27,218 bases of DNA from Epilinea sp044228875 (GTDB lineage Bacteria; Chloroflexota; Anaerolineae; Epilineales; Epilineaceae). The notes under the pieces are model-generated. The model was not told where the DNA came from. It searched no databases and was given only the letters and a program-made list of their open reading frames with translations. The translations under genes and the position numbers were made by a program. Within the stretch, counting starts at the first letter, position 1; every line of letters starts with the position of its first letter. The DNA lies in NCBI GenBank assembly GCA_044228875.1, contig JBGAUA010000034.1:1-27218 (forward strand), given 5' to 3'. Below are positions 7,488 to 14,601 of the stretch, piece by piece.

Positions 7488-8348
7488 TCAGCGGTCGGCG
7501 CCCGAGGGACGGAGGCCGGTGTGGATCGCAAGGCTGCCCAGCATGAGCCGTCGCGGTGGCAGCGGCACGAGGCCGGCGGCGCGCATGACCTGAGCCAGGG
7601 CCTCCGCGCCCAGAAAGCCGGCGACGGAAGCGGGCAGGTAACGGTAGGCCCCGTCGTCGCCGGTGATGAGGCGGCCCATGACCGGCACGACCTGCTCGAA
7701 GTGGAGGCGGAACAGCGGGCGCCACATGGAGTGGCTTTCGGGTGAGATCTCCAGGGCGATGACCCGCCCGCCGGGCCGGGTCACGCGGGCCATCTCGGCA
7801 TAGGCCCGGGCCAGATCGGCGAAGTTGCGCAGGACGAAGGCGGAGATCACGGCATCGAAGCAGTCGTCGGGAAAGGGGAGGACATGTCCGTCGGCACGGG
7901 TCCAGCTCACCCGCTCCGCCAGGCCTTCGCGCCGGGCCTTGGCCGGGGCGCGAGCGATCATCGGCCCGGTGTAATCGAGGCCGACGACCGACGCGTCTGG
8001 ATGGCTCCGGGCGATCTCGAGGGCCAGGTCACCGGTTCCCGTACCCACATCGAGCACCCGTCCGCCGGCAGGCACGCGCGCGGCCCGCACGGTCTCCCGA
8101 CGCCAACGGCCGTCCATGCCGCCGGTCATCAAGCGGTTCATGAGGTCGTAGCGGCCGGCGATGCGCCCGAACATGTCGCGCACGGCGCCGTGCTTGTCGG
8201 CGGCGCCCCCGGGCGAGACCCGGGCGGCGCGGGCGGCGGCGGGCACGGTCACGGCCGGCGCGGCGCGGGCGGCGGGCACGGTCACGGCCGGCGCGGCGCG
8301 GGCGGCGGGCACGGTCACGGCCGGCGCGGGTGGATCAGCGTTACGCAT
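7488..8348 (-). CDS. ubiE: UbiE/MenG-family demethylmenaquinone methyltransferase
   Basis: SAM-dependent C-methyltransferase completing menaquinone (and, in other bacteria, ubiquinone) synthesis; demethylmenaquinone is the expected substrate here. Family signatures are DKHGAVRDMFGRIAGRYDLMN and MDGRWRRETV near the N-terminal side, SAM motif I VLDVGTGTGDLALEIA, and AFVLRNFADLARAYAEMARVTRPGGR. The 286 residues exceed the usual 230-250 because of an Ala/Pro/Val-rich N-terminus encoded by a 33-bp tandem repeat. ATG 8348 is chosen because a promoter-like TTGCCG-17 nt-TATCCT ends 7 nt before it. No Shine-Dalgarno sequence is seen, and a GTG inside the repeat remains possible. It is first gene of a two-gene unit with hemB and divergent from the multicopper oxidase gene. 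Confidence 0.92.
   Translation of the reverse strand: MRNADPPAPAVTVPAARAAPAVTVPAARAAPAVTVPAAARAARVSPGGAADKHGAVRDMFGRIAGRYDLMNRLMTGGMDGRWRRETVRAARVPAGGRVLDVGTGTGDLALEIARSHPDASVVGLDYTGPMIARAPAKARREGLAERVSWTRADGHVLPFPDDCFDAVISAFVLRNFADLARAYAEMARVTRPGGRVIALEISPESHSMWRPLFRLHFEQVVPVMGRLITGDDGAYRYLPASVAGFLGAEALAQVMRAAGLVPLPPRRLMLGSLAIHTGLRPSGADR
8238..8330. repeat. 33-bp tandem repeat (2.8 copies) in the 5' end of ubiE
   Basis: Nearly identical units begin at 8238, 8271 and 8304. Since 33 is a multiple of three, each unit adds 11 residues (PAVTVPAARAA) in frame to the ubiE product. Copy-number change would lengthen or shorten the N-terminus without a frameshift. Confidence 0.85.
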
Positions 8349-8355
8349 GGGGCCA

Positions 8356-8384
8356 AGGATAGGAGGCGCGGGAGCGGGCGGCAA
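8356..8384 (-). promoter_or_regulatory. Predicted promoter of the ubiE-hemB unit
   Basis: Minus strand: -35 TTGCCG (8384-8379), 17-nt spacer, -10 TATCCT (8361-8356), then 7 nt to ATG 8348. The expected transcription start falls at or beside the start codon, which points to a leaderless mRNA. Confidence 0.5.
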
Positions 8385-8497
8385 GGAATCACGGCGGCTA
8401 CGGCAGGATGGCATCGGACCGCTCAGCCGCCGACGTTTCAACAGCGTCCCACCGCGACACGCGCGCGCCATCGGGCCCCGCCGGCGGCCGGCGGCGC

Positions 8498-8527
8498 TGG
8501 ACCGCTCGCGCGCGGCCGTACTATCAT
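8498..8527 (+). promoter_or_regulatory. Predicted promoter of the multicopper oxidase gene
   Basis: -35-like TGGACC (8498-8503), 18-nt spacer, -10-like TATCAT (8522-8527), then 8 nt to ATG 8536. An overlapping TACTAT at 8519-8524 is an alternative -10. No Shine-Dalgarno sequence is present. Confidence 0.4.
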
Positions 8528-8535
8528 GGTCGGTC

Positions 8536-10116
8536 ATGACCTCCCACCCTCGATCCACGGACAGCACCCACCCTTCTCGCCGCCAGGTACTGGGCTGGGC
8601 CGGGCTGGGGGCCGGCGGGCTCCTGATGCCGCGCCCCTCCTTGTCGGCCGCCCCCTCCAAGCCCCAGGCCGGCAGCCAGGAGCCGCTCGCGACGCTGGAA
8701 ATCGCCCTCGACGCCGTCGTCGAGCAGCGTCAGCTCCGTCCCGGCCCCCTCACCGAGGTCTGGCGCTACCAGGCGCGGCTGATCAGCGGCCCGCCCGAAG
8801 GGCTGGGATGGACCCAAGGCCCCCTGCCCGTCCCGGTGCTTCGCCTGCGCCCCGGGCAGACCTTGAAGGTCCACTTCAGCAACCACCTGCCGGAAGCGAG
8901 CACCATCCACTGGCACGGCCTCGCGGTGCCCGAGGCCATGGACGGCCACCCCAAGGACGCCGTGGCCAGCGGCGACAGCCGCGTCTACACGTTCCCCATC
9001 CTGGCCGAGCCGGCCACCTACTGGTTTCATCCGCATCCCGACATGCGCACCGCCTTCCAGGTAGCGCGCGGCCTGGCCGGCTTCCTCCTGGTGGTGGATC
9101 CTGAGCAGGAGGCCGGGCTGCCCGATGGCGTGCGGGACCTTCCCCTGCTGATCCAGGACCGCAGCTTGGATATCGGCAACGCCAACAGCTACGCTGCGCA
9201 GATGATGGGCTTCCTGGGCGACGAGGTGGCGGTCAACGGGCTCGCGGGCGGCAGCATCACGGTGGCCCCGGGCGCCCATCGCCTGCGACTGCTCAACAGC
9301 TCCGTCACCCGAACCTACAAGCTGGCCTGGAGCGACGCCCGTCCCCTGAGCGCCGTGGCAACGGACGCAGGCCTCCTTCCCGCGCCCCTGGACCGTCCCT
9401 ACCTCATGCTGGCCCCTGGCGAGCGGCGCGATGTGGTCGTGGATTTCGGTGACCTGCCCCCGGACGGCGAACTCAGCCTGCGCAGCCTGGACTGGGACAC
9501 GTCGGGCATGGGCGGCGCGGGACGTCCCACGCGCATCCCCGAGGGCTCGCCCTTCGTCGTCGCCCGCTTCCGCGCCCAGGGTGGCGGCAGGCGACTCTAC
9601 CTCCCTGCGGCCCTGCGTGGCACGACCCTGCTGCCCAGCCGTCCCAGCCCAAGGGTCTATGCTCGACCGCCGGAACCGGCCCGCGCCGCCGCGGTCACGC
9701 CGGATCGCCGCTTCGTCCTGGACCATCGCATGATGCAGTGGACGATCAACGGCCGCAGCTTCGAGATGGAGGCGGTGGCGCCGGACGAGGTGCTGCGCCT
9801 CGGCGCCGCGGAGGTCTGGGAATGGGACAACAGCGTCAGCGCCATGATGATGGTCCCCCATGCCATGCACGTGCACCTGGTGCGCTTCAAGGTGTTGGAG
9901 CGCTCGATCGCCCCGCGGCAAGCCGCCGCCTACGCCACCGTGAGCGAAGGCCTGCTGGACGAAGGCTGGAAGGACACGGTCCTGGTCATGCCCGGCGAGC
10001 GCGTCAAGGTGGGAATGTGCTTCGAGCACTATGCCGGGCTCTTCCTCTATCATTGCCACATGCTGGACCATGAGGACATGGGCATGATGCGCAACTTCCG
10101 CGTGGAAGGGGCCTGA
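8536..10116 (+). CDS. Tat-exported multicopper oxidase
   Basis: A 526-residue three-domain cupredoxin oxidase that couples four one-electron oxidations of a substrate to reduction of O2 to water. The N-terminus has a twin-arginine signal (SRRQVLGWAGLGAGGLL, residues 14-30), so it is exported folded. All copper ligand motifs are present: HWHG (His125, His127), HPH (His165, His167), HAMHVH (His442, His445, His447) and HCHMLDHEDMGMM (His506, Cys507, His508, His512, axial Met517). This predicts an intact type 1 site and trinuclear cluster. Overall it resembles CueO/CotA/bilirubin-oxidase-like enzymes. The substrate (Cu+, Mn2+, phenolics) cannot be told, and no long Met-rich insert as in CueO is evident. 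It is transcribed divergently from ubiE, with a likely leaderless start at ATG 8536. Confidence 0.95.
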   Translation: MTSHPRSTDSTHPSRRQVLGWAGLGAGGLLMPRPSLSAAPSKPQAGSQEPLATLEIALDAVVEQRQLRPGPLTEVWRYQARLISGPPEGLGWTQGPLPVPVLRLRPGQTLKVHFSNHLPEASTIHWHGLAVPEAMDGHPKDAVASGDSRVYTFPILAEPATYWFHPHPDMRTAFQVARGLAGFLLVVDPEQEAGLPDGVRDLPLLIQDRSLDIGNANSYAAQMMGFLGDEVAVNGLAGGSITVAPGAHRLRLLNSSVTRTYKLAWSDARPLSAVATDAGLLPAPLDRPYLMLAPGERRDVVVDFGDLPPDGELSLRSLDWDTSGMGGAGRPTRIPEGSPFVVARFRAQGGGRRLYLPAALRGTTLLPSRPSPRVYARPPEPARAAAVTPDRRFVLDHRMMQWTINGRSFEMEAVAPDEVLRLGAAEVWEWDNSVSAMMMVPHAMHVHLVRFKVLERSIAPRQAAAYATVSEGLLDEGWKDTVLVMPGERVKVGMCFEHYAGLFLYHCHMLDHEDMGMMRNFRVEGA

Positions 10117-10183
10117 GGTCCGTCCGACGTCGCTGTCCGGCGCGGCCGGGCACGGTCCGGCCACTCCCGTCGGCCCCACAGTT

Positions 10184-10190
10184 GGAGGAA
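10184..10190 (+). promoter_or_regulatory. Shine-Dalgarno sequence fixing the start at 10194
   Basis: GGAGGAA lies 3 nt before ATG 10194, with its GGAGG core 5 nt away. An in-frame TTG at 10182 overlaps this site and is unlikely to be the start. Confidence 0.7.
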
Positions 10191-10193
10191 TGC

Positions 10194-11087
10194 ATGGACC
10201 GCCCGCTCGACGGCTACGATGACCTGGTCTGGGCGCTGACCGGCGCGCTGCAGCGCCATCTTCAGGACCCTTTGCAGCACTGGATGCAGCGCCACGACCT
10301 CAGTGGCTTCGCGCCCTTCGGCCTGCAGATGGCTCTGGCCGCCGAGCCGGAGCCCCTGGACCAGGCGCGGGTCCTGCGCCGCACGCCCTACCAGTCCCCA
10401 GAGGCTGCCGCCGCCCTGCTTCGAGGCCTGGCGGACAAGGGCCTCCTGCTGCCCGTGGACGGCGGCTACCGGCTCAGCGACGCGGGACATGCCGCCCTGG
10501 ACGAGATGCAGGCCATGCTGCTGGAGACCCTGGGCCGGCAGACGACCTTCGAAGGCGCGGAGCGCCTGGCCACCCTCCTGCGGCGACAGGTGGATGCCGC
10601 CCTGCGGAGCGGCATCGACGCCTATGCCCTGGCCGGCAGCCGCCGCCTCGATCCAGGCGACTCGGCCCCGGTCTGGGCCCGCATCCGCCGCTACCTGGGC
10701 GACCTGGCCTCCTTTCGCGACGACGCCCACATCGCCGCCTGGCTGCCCTATGACGTGACCGGCCCGCAATGGGAGGCCTTCAGCCATGTCTGGGGGCGCA
10801 GGGTCTGGGGTGATCCGGTGCGCACGGCAGAGGAGGCGGCGGAGAAGCTGGGCTTCCGCGGCTTCGACGCCGCGGCGATGGCAGCGGGCCTGGACGCCCT
10901 GGTGGCCCGCGGCTGGTTGGAGGCCGACGGCGACGCCTACCGGCTCAGCAGCCGCGGCCTGCAGATCCGCGAGGCGGCCGAAGAGGCCACCGAGCAGCAT
11001 TTCTTCGGCCCTTGGGATCTCAGCCCGGCTGAGGTCGAGGAGCTCACCGGCCTGCTCAAGGCGGCCAAGGTGGCCCTGGACGCGTGA
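10194..11087 (+). CDS. Uncharacterised protein with two winged-helix-like domains
   Basis: A 297-residue cytosolic protein with no signal or membrane segment. Two stretches look like winged helix-turn-helix units: about residues 55-105 (SPEAAAALLRGLADKGLL then GGYRLSDAG) and about 200-265 (AEEAAEKLGF, LDALVARGWLEADGDAYRLS). Between them lies a helical segment rich in Trp, Asp and Arg. The ending resembles the actinobacterial SCO6745-type helix-turn-helix family, but I hold that only weakly. Its stop overlaps the start of the downstream methyltransferase by one base (TGATG), so the two are probably translationally coupled. It may be a regulator or a sensor-like protein; DNA binding is an inference. 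Confidence 0.75.
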   Translation: MDRPLDGYDDLVWALTGALQRHLQDPLQHWMQRHDLSGFAPFGLQMALAAEPEPLDQARVLRRTPYQSPEAAAALLRGLADKGLLLPVDGGYRLSDAGHAALDEMQAMLLETLGRQTTFEGAERLATLLRRQVDAALRSGIDAYALAGSRRLDPGDSAPVWARIRRYLGDLASFRDDAHIAAWLPYDVTGPQWEAFSHVWGRRVWGDPVRTAEEAAEKLGFRGFDAAAMAAGLDALVARGWLEADGDAYRLSSRGLQIREAAEEATEQHFFGPWDLSPAEVEELTGLLKAAKVALDA

Positions 11088-11905
11088 TGCCGGCAAGCAG
11101 CCCTGCCGGTAGCCACCCGGCGGCGACCGCCGGCGGCGCCGGAACGGCGGTCACCCGCGCCGATCCGTCGGCCGCGGCCAGCCGCGGCTTGCCAAGCGCC
11201 GTGTGGCGCGCGGGGCAGGACCGCCGTCTGGCCATGATCCGCCACTTCGGCCGGCCGGCCGGCAAACGCGCCCTGGACATCGGCTGCGGCCTGGGCATGT
11301 ACACCCGCCGCCTGGCGGAGGACGGCGCCACGGCCTTCGGGCTCGAGGTGGAATGGGCTCGCGCCCGCGAGGCGCGGGCGGGCGGCCTGGATGTCTTCGC
11401 CGGGGTCAGCGAGGCCCTGCCCTTCGCTTCCGGTAGCCTGGACCTGCTGCTGCTGCACGAGGTGCTGGAGCATGTGGCCGACGACCGCGCCACGGCCTTG
11501 GAGATCGGCCGCGTGCTGGCCCCCGGCGGACGGGCCATCATCTTCGTCCCCAACCGCCTGTGGCCCTTCGAGACCCATGGCATCTGGTGGCGCGGCCGCT
11601 ACCGCTTCGGCAACATCCCCTTGGTCAACTACCTTCCGGACCCGCTGCGCAACCGCCTGGCGCCCCATGTGCGGGTGTACACGGCCGCGGGATTGCGCGA
11701 CGTGTTCGCCGATCTACCGCTGCGGGTGCTGCACCACGGCCAGATCTACCCGGGCTACGACAAGCTGGCGGCCCGCCGGCCGGTCTTGGGCCGGCTGCTG
11801 CGCGCTGTCACCTATGCCTTGGAGCGCACGCCGCTGCAGCGCTTCGGGCTCAGCCACATGCTGGTGCTGGAGCGGGTGAAACCCATGGACGGTCCATCCG
11901 TCTGA
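11087..11905 (+). CDS. Class I SAM-dependent methyltransferase (Methyltransf_11 type)
   Basis: A 272-residue soluble enzyme with a Rossmann SAM fold. Motif I is ALDIGCGLGMYTRRL (about residue 63), an acidic motif II residue follows (GLEVEWA), and LLLLHEVLEHVADDRATALEIGRVLAPGGR covers motifs III-IV. The C-terminal half (ETHGIWWRGRYRF, LVNYLPDPLRNRLAPHVRVYT) would form the substrate cap and is typical of methyltransferases annotated near glycan or lipid genes; the acceptor is unknown. The start is taken as ATG 11087, overlapping the upstream TGA; GTG 11084 is an alternative. The gene ends 2 bp before the convergent antitoxin gene, leaving no room for a dedicated terminator. Confidence 0.88.
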   Translation: MPASSPAGSHPAATAGGAGTAVTRADPSAAASRGLPSAVWRAGQDRRLAMIRHFGRPAGKRALDIGCGLGMYTRRLAEDGATAFGLEVEWARAREARAGGLDVFAGVSEALPFASGSLDLLLLHEVLEHVADDRATALEIGRVLAPGGRAIIFVPNRLWPFETHGIWWRGRYRFGNIPLVNYLPDPLRNRLAPHVRVYTAAGLRDVFADLPLRVLHHGQIYPGYDKLAARRPVLGRLLRAVTYALERTPLQRFGLSHMLVLERVKPMDGPSV

Positions 11906-11907
11906 CT

Positions 11908-12258
11908 TCAGGCCGCTTGCAGCATGAACTCGACCTTGACCGCCTCGTACGGAAACTCGATGGCGCCATCGGGACGGCGGTCGAGCAGGCCCGCTACCAG
12001 GAGCGCGGTCACGTCACCATGCACGGCCTTGACGTCCCGCCCCACCCGGCGCGCGGCTTCGCGAATGGAGACGGGTCCGATACCGCAGAGCGCCTTGAGC
12101 AGCTCCCAGCGCTTTGCCGTCAGAACCTTCCAAAGCAGCTCCGGCGTGGCGAACGCGATACTGGCATCGTGCGATGCGGCACGCTCAGCACGCATGACAT
12201 GGACTGCGTCGTCCAGAATCGCCTCAAGCGGGCGCACTTCAAGAATGACTGTGTTCAT
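11908..12258 (-). CDS. HVO_A0114-family helix-turn-helix antitoxin (TumA-like)
   Basis: A 116-residue protein with a MarR/ArsR-like helix-turn-helix in its second half (RWELLKALCGIGPVSIREAARRVGRDVKAVHGDVTALLVAGLLDR, in two parts about 50-94). It ends in a short strand-rich tail (GAIEFPYEAVKVEFML). This matches the HVO_A0114 family of putative DNA-binding antitoxins that sit downstream of DUF6516/TumE toxins. The start overlaps the toxin gene by 20 nt, which implies one transcript and coupled translation. It would neutralise the toxin and probably repress the shared promoter. Base composition is lower in GC than the flanking genes. Confidence 0.85.
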   Translation of the reverse strand: MNTVILEVRPLEAILDDAVHVMRAERAASHDASIAFATPELLWKVLTAKRWELLKALCGIGPVSIREAARRVGRDVKAVHGDVTALLVAGLLDRRPDGAIEFPYEAVKVEFMLQAA

Positions 12259-12535
12259 GGTTCCACCTCAGGATGTCGGACCGGAAGTCGGCCATGAGTT
12301 GCTCTGGGGAGACGAACAGGTACGGCTCCTCACGATCATGGACGTGTCGATGGTCGCCCTTGCCGCGTTCATTGTCGTATCGCAACACGCAGTGGCCACG
12401 AACGACATAGGCGAGCCGATACTTGTAGTCATGCGCAGAAGGCGATACCGGTTGAGGCACCCGCCACAAGACGATCTCGACGAAGGCATCTACGGCGACG
12501 ATGACGCGGCGCCGGAACAGCGGTACAGCTTTCAT
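12239..12535 (-). CDS. TumE-family (DUF6516) toxin
   Basis: A 98-residue protein with the family pattern: an N-terminal strand (RRRVIVAVDAFVEIVLWRVP), a central YKYRLAYVVRGHCVLRYDNERGKGDHRHV segment (read in two halves) and a C-terminal PYLFVSPEQLMADFRSDI helix. The conserved RYDNE-GKGDH-H residues are the likely functional core. Family members are annotated as toxin-antitoxin toxins; the molecular target is not shown by the sequence. It is first in the operon with the antitoxin second, an order opposite to many type II systems but usual for this family. The start at ATG 12535 follows a near-consensus promoter with only 8 nt between. The window around it is lower in GC, consistent with horizontal gain. 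Confidence 0.85.
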   Translation of the reverse strand: MKAVPLFRRRVIVAVDAFVEIVLWRVPQPVSPSAHDYKYRLAYVVRGHCVLRYDNERGKGDHRHVHDREEPYLFVSPEQLMADFRSDILRWNHEHSHS

Positions 12536-12543
12536 CGTGGCAG

Positions 12544-12572
12544 AAGATAGCGCTTCGGATAGGTGTTGTCAA
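12544..12572 (-). promoter_or_regulatory. Strong sigma-70-type promoter of the toxin-antitoxin operon
   Basis: Minus strand: consensus -35 TTGACA (12572-12567), exactly 17 nt, -10 TATCTT (12549-12544), then 8 nt to ATG 12535. There is no room for a Shine-Dalgarno sequence, so the transcript should be leaderless or nearly so. GATAG appears twice 12 nt apart (12546-12550 and 12558-12562) within the promoter and could serve as a repressor contact. Confidence 0.75.
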
Positions 12573-12689
12573 TCACTCCAACGCCTGATTCCGGTGCTAG
12601 TGACATGTCCTCCCCCCTCGACAAGCCGCCATCCGCCCATGTACCATTGGCCTCACAAGGCCTTCTGCTCGACACTACCGGAGCAACCC

Positions 12690-14186
12690 ATGCGCCCCCA
12701 GCCCCTCACCCACGCCGAGCAGAGCGCCTGGCGCGCCACCACCACGCATGCCGCGCTGCTGGACTTCCTGGCCGTGCTGGACGGCTGGGATGATCCGCGC
12801 TGGCGGCTGACCGACTTCGGGCAGAGCGTGGAAGGCCGGTCGCTGCCGCTGGTCGTCCTCAGCCGCGACGGCGTCACGACGCCGCGGCAGGCGCGCGCCG
12901 CGGGCCGGCCAGTGGTCCTCCTGCTCTGCGGCATCCATCCGGGTGAGGTGGAGGGCAAGGAGGCCGCCCTGATGCTGCTGCGCGACTGGCTGGGAGGCCT
13001 GGACCGCGAGGTGCTGGACGCTCTGACCCTCGTCGTCGTACCGCTCTTCAACCCCGACGGCAACGACCGCATCCACCCGGACAACCGCAAGCTGGAGCTG
13101 CGCCACCTGATGGGCCAGCTGGGCCCGGAGGAGGGCGTGGGCACGCGGGCCAACGCCCAGGGCATCAACCTGAACCGCGACTACCTGCGCCAGGACGCAC
13201 CGGAGAGCCGCCTCTTGTCCAGCCGCGTCGTCCAGGCCTGGCAGCCGGACCTGACCATCGATTGCCATGCCACCAACGGCTCGGTGCACCGCTACCACCT
13301 CACCTACGACACGCCGCATACGGTGCACAGCGGCGCACGGGCGCCGATGGACTGGGTGCGCCAGGGGCTGCTGCCGGCGGTGACGGAGCGGCTGAAAGCG
13401 CGGACCGGCATGGACACCTTCTTCTACGGCAACTTCCTCGCCGACGAGGGGAAGCCGGGCGAGGGCTGGGCCACCTACACCCACCATCCGCGCTTCGGCA
13501 GCAACTACCGCGGCCTGACGGGCCGGGCCGACCTGTTGCTGGAGACCTATTCCTACCTGCCCTTCGAGGAGCGGGTGCGCACCACCTACGAATTCGTGCG
13601 CGAGAGCCTGGCCTACGCGGCGGAGCAGTCCAACGGCCTGATGGTGGCGGTGGCGGCCGGACGGACGCCGCCCGCGACGGTGGCGGTCCGCTACGCGCTC
13701 GAGGCCGAGGACGCGCCGGCGCGCATCCTCACCCGCGAGCCGCGCCGCCTGGACGGGGCGCCGACGGAGCTGACGGTGCCGCATCTGGCCCGTTGGGTAG
13801 GCACGGAGGTCGTCGCCCGACCGCGGGCCTACACCATCCCCCCCGAGCTGGTCACTCGCCTGGCGGGCCACGGCCTGCGCCTGCGCCGCCTGGAGGCGGA
13901 TCTGGACGCGACGGTGGAGGTGGCGCGGGTGGAAGCGCTGCGCCCCCTGGAGAGCCGCAACATCCTGGAGGCGAGCGCCTCGGGCGAGGTGGAGCTCCTG
14001 GGCGCCTACCGGGAACAGGCCGCACGGCTGCCGGCCGGCAGCTGGCTGCTGGAGACGGAGCAGCCCCTGGGCGCCCTGGCCACCTACCTCTGCGAATTGC
14101 GCAGTGACGACGGCGTGGTGCAATGCGGCTGGCTGCCCTTGCCGCAGGTGGGGGAGGACTTTGCGATCAGGCGGGTGTGGCGCTAA
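12690..14186 (+). CDS. M14-type zinc carboxypeptidase
   Basis: A 498-residue protein with an N-terminal M14 peptidase domain. Zinc ligands are His83 and Glu86 (CGIHPGEVEGKEA) and His193 (TIDCHATNG). Substrate-binding residues are visible in GINLNRDYLR, and the catalytic Glu is probably Glu285 (LLLETYSYLPFEERV). Residues beyond about 320 form an extra C-terminal region of about 180 residues with no recognised motif. No signal peptide is seen at the chosen start, so the enzyme appears cytosolic, unlike secreted digestive carboxypeptidases. ATG 12690 is chosen because GGAG lies 6 nt upstream and the conserved region begins soon after. Upstream in-frame sequence overlaps the toxin gene and its promoter. 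The natural substrate is unknown. Confidence 0.9.
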   Translation: MRPQPLTHAEQSAWRATTTHAALLDFLAVLDGWDDPRWRLTDFGQSVEGRSLPLVVLSRDGVTTPRQARAAGRPVVLLLCGIHPGEVEGKEAALMLLRDWLGGLDREVLDALTLVVVPLFNPDGNDRIHPDNRKLELRHLMGQLGPEEGVGTRANAQGINLNRDYLRQDAPESRLLSSRVVQAWQPDLTIDCHATNGSVHRYHLTYDTPHTVHSGARAPMDWVRQGLLPAVTERLKARTGMDTFFYGNFLADEGKPGEGWATYTHHPRFGSNYRGLTGRADLLLETYSYLPFEERVRTTYEFVRESLAYAAEQSNGLMVAVAAGRTPPATVAVRYALEAEDAPARILTREPRRLDGAPTELTVPHLARWVGTEVVARPRAYTIPPELVTRLAGHGLRLRRLEADLDATVEVARVEALRPLESRNILEASASGEVELLGAYREQAARLPAGSWLLETEQPLGALATYLCELRSDDGVVQCGWLPLPQVGEDFAIRRVWR

Positions 14187-14227
14187 AGCGTTCCGGTAGG
14201 CCTCTATCGCCCCGCCCCCATCATTCC

Positions 14228-14266
14228 TATACTACGCCGGTCGCATGCGGCGGCAGAGAACAGGAG
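14228..14266 (+). promoter_or_regulatory. -10 element and Shine-Dalgarno of the 14274 gene
   Basis: TATACT at 14228-14233 is a good -10, though the -35 region is weak. AGGAG at 14262-14266 lies 7 nt before ATG 14274. This is a conventional leadered start. Confidence 0.5.
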
Positions 14267-14273
14267 TAAGACC

Positions 14274-14555
14274 ATGTCCGTGGCAGTGTTGGTCGAGGTT
14301 CCGGGGCTTACGGCGGCGCAGTACGATGCGCTCATCGATGAGGTTTGGCCCGGCGGCGTCAAGCCGGCGGGCGCTCTGGCGCATATCGCCGGGCCGGCCG
14401 AAGGGGTCTGGCGGGTGGTTGACGTTTGGAACGACGCCGCCGACTTCGACAACTTCGTGAAGACGGCGCTGGCGCCGGCCATGATGCGCGCCGGTGTGAC
14501 CGCCCAACCCAAGGTGGAGATCTGGCCGGTGCACAAGGCGTCCTACAGCGCCTGA
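14274..14555 (+). CDS. Small dimeric alpha/beta-barrel (ABM-like) protein
   Basis: A 93-residue soluble protein. The pattern VAVLVEVPGLTAAQYDALID, HIAGPAEGVWRVVDVWNDAADFDNFV and a final PKVEIWPVHK suggests the ferredoxin-like fold of the antibiotic biosynthesis monooxygenase (ABM)/YdhR superfamily, whose members form dimers. Close relatives are usually left as hypothetical proteins. No catalytic residues can be assigned, so an enzymatic role is uncertain. It has its own -10 and a good Shine-Dalgarno sequence, and ends 46 nt before the convergent SDR gene. Confidence 0.8.
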   Translation: MSVAVLVEVPGLTAAQYDALIDEVWPGGVKPAGALAHIAGPAEGVWRVVDVWNDAADFDNFVKTALAPAMMRAGVTAQPKVEIWPVHKASYSA

Positions 14556-14601
14556 TCGTCCGGGAGGAGGCGGGCTTCCGACCGCCAGCCCTACCCTGGC
14601 G

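Noticed and set aside
7486..7725. Upstream extension of HemB to an ATG at 7725
   Set aside because: The extra residues overlap ubiE in another frame and have no HemB character. ATG 7485 directly follows the ubiE stop.
8349..8660. Upstream extension of UbiE to 8660
   Set aside because: It would run through the divergent oxidase promoter and coding start, and the sequence is not UbiE-like.
14583..14601. Small 6-bp hairpin between the convergent 14555 and 14602 gene ends
   Set aside because: Short stem, no T-tract, and commonly found by chance in GC-rich sequence. Not listed as a terminator.
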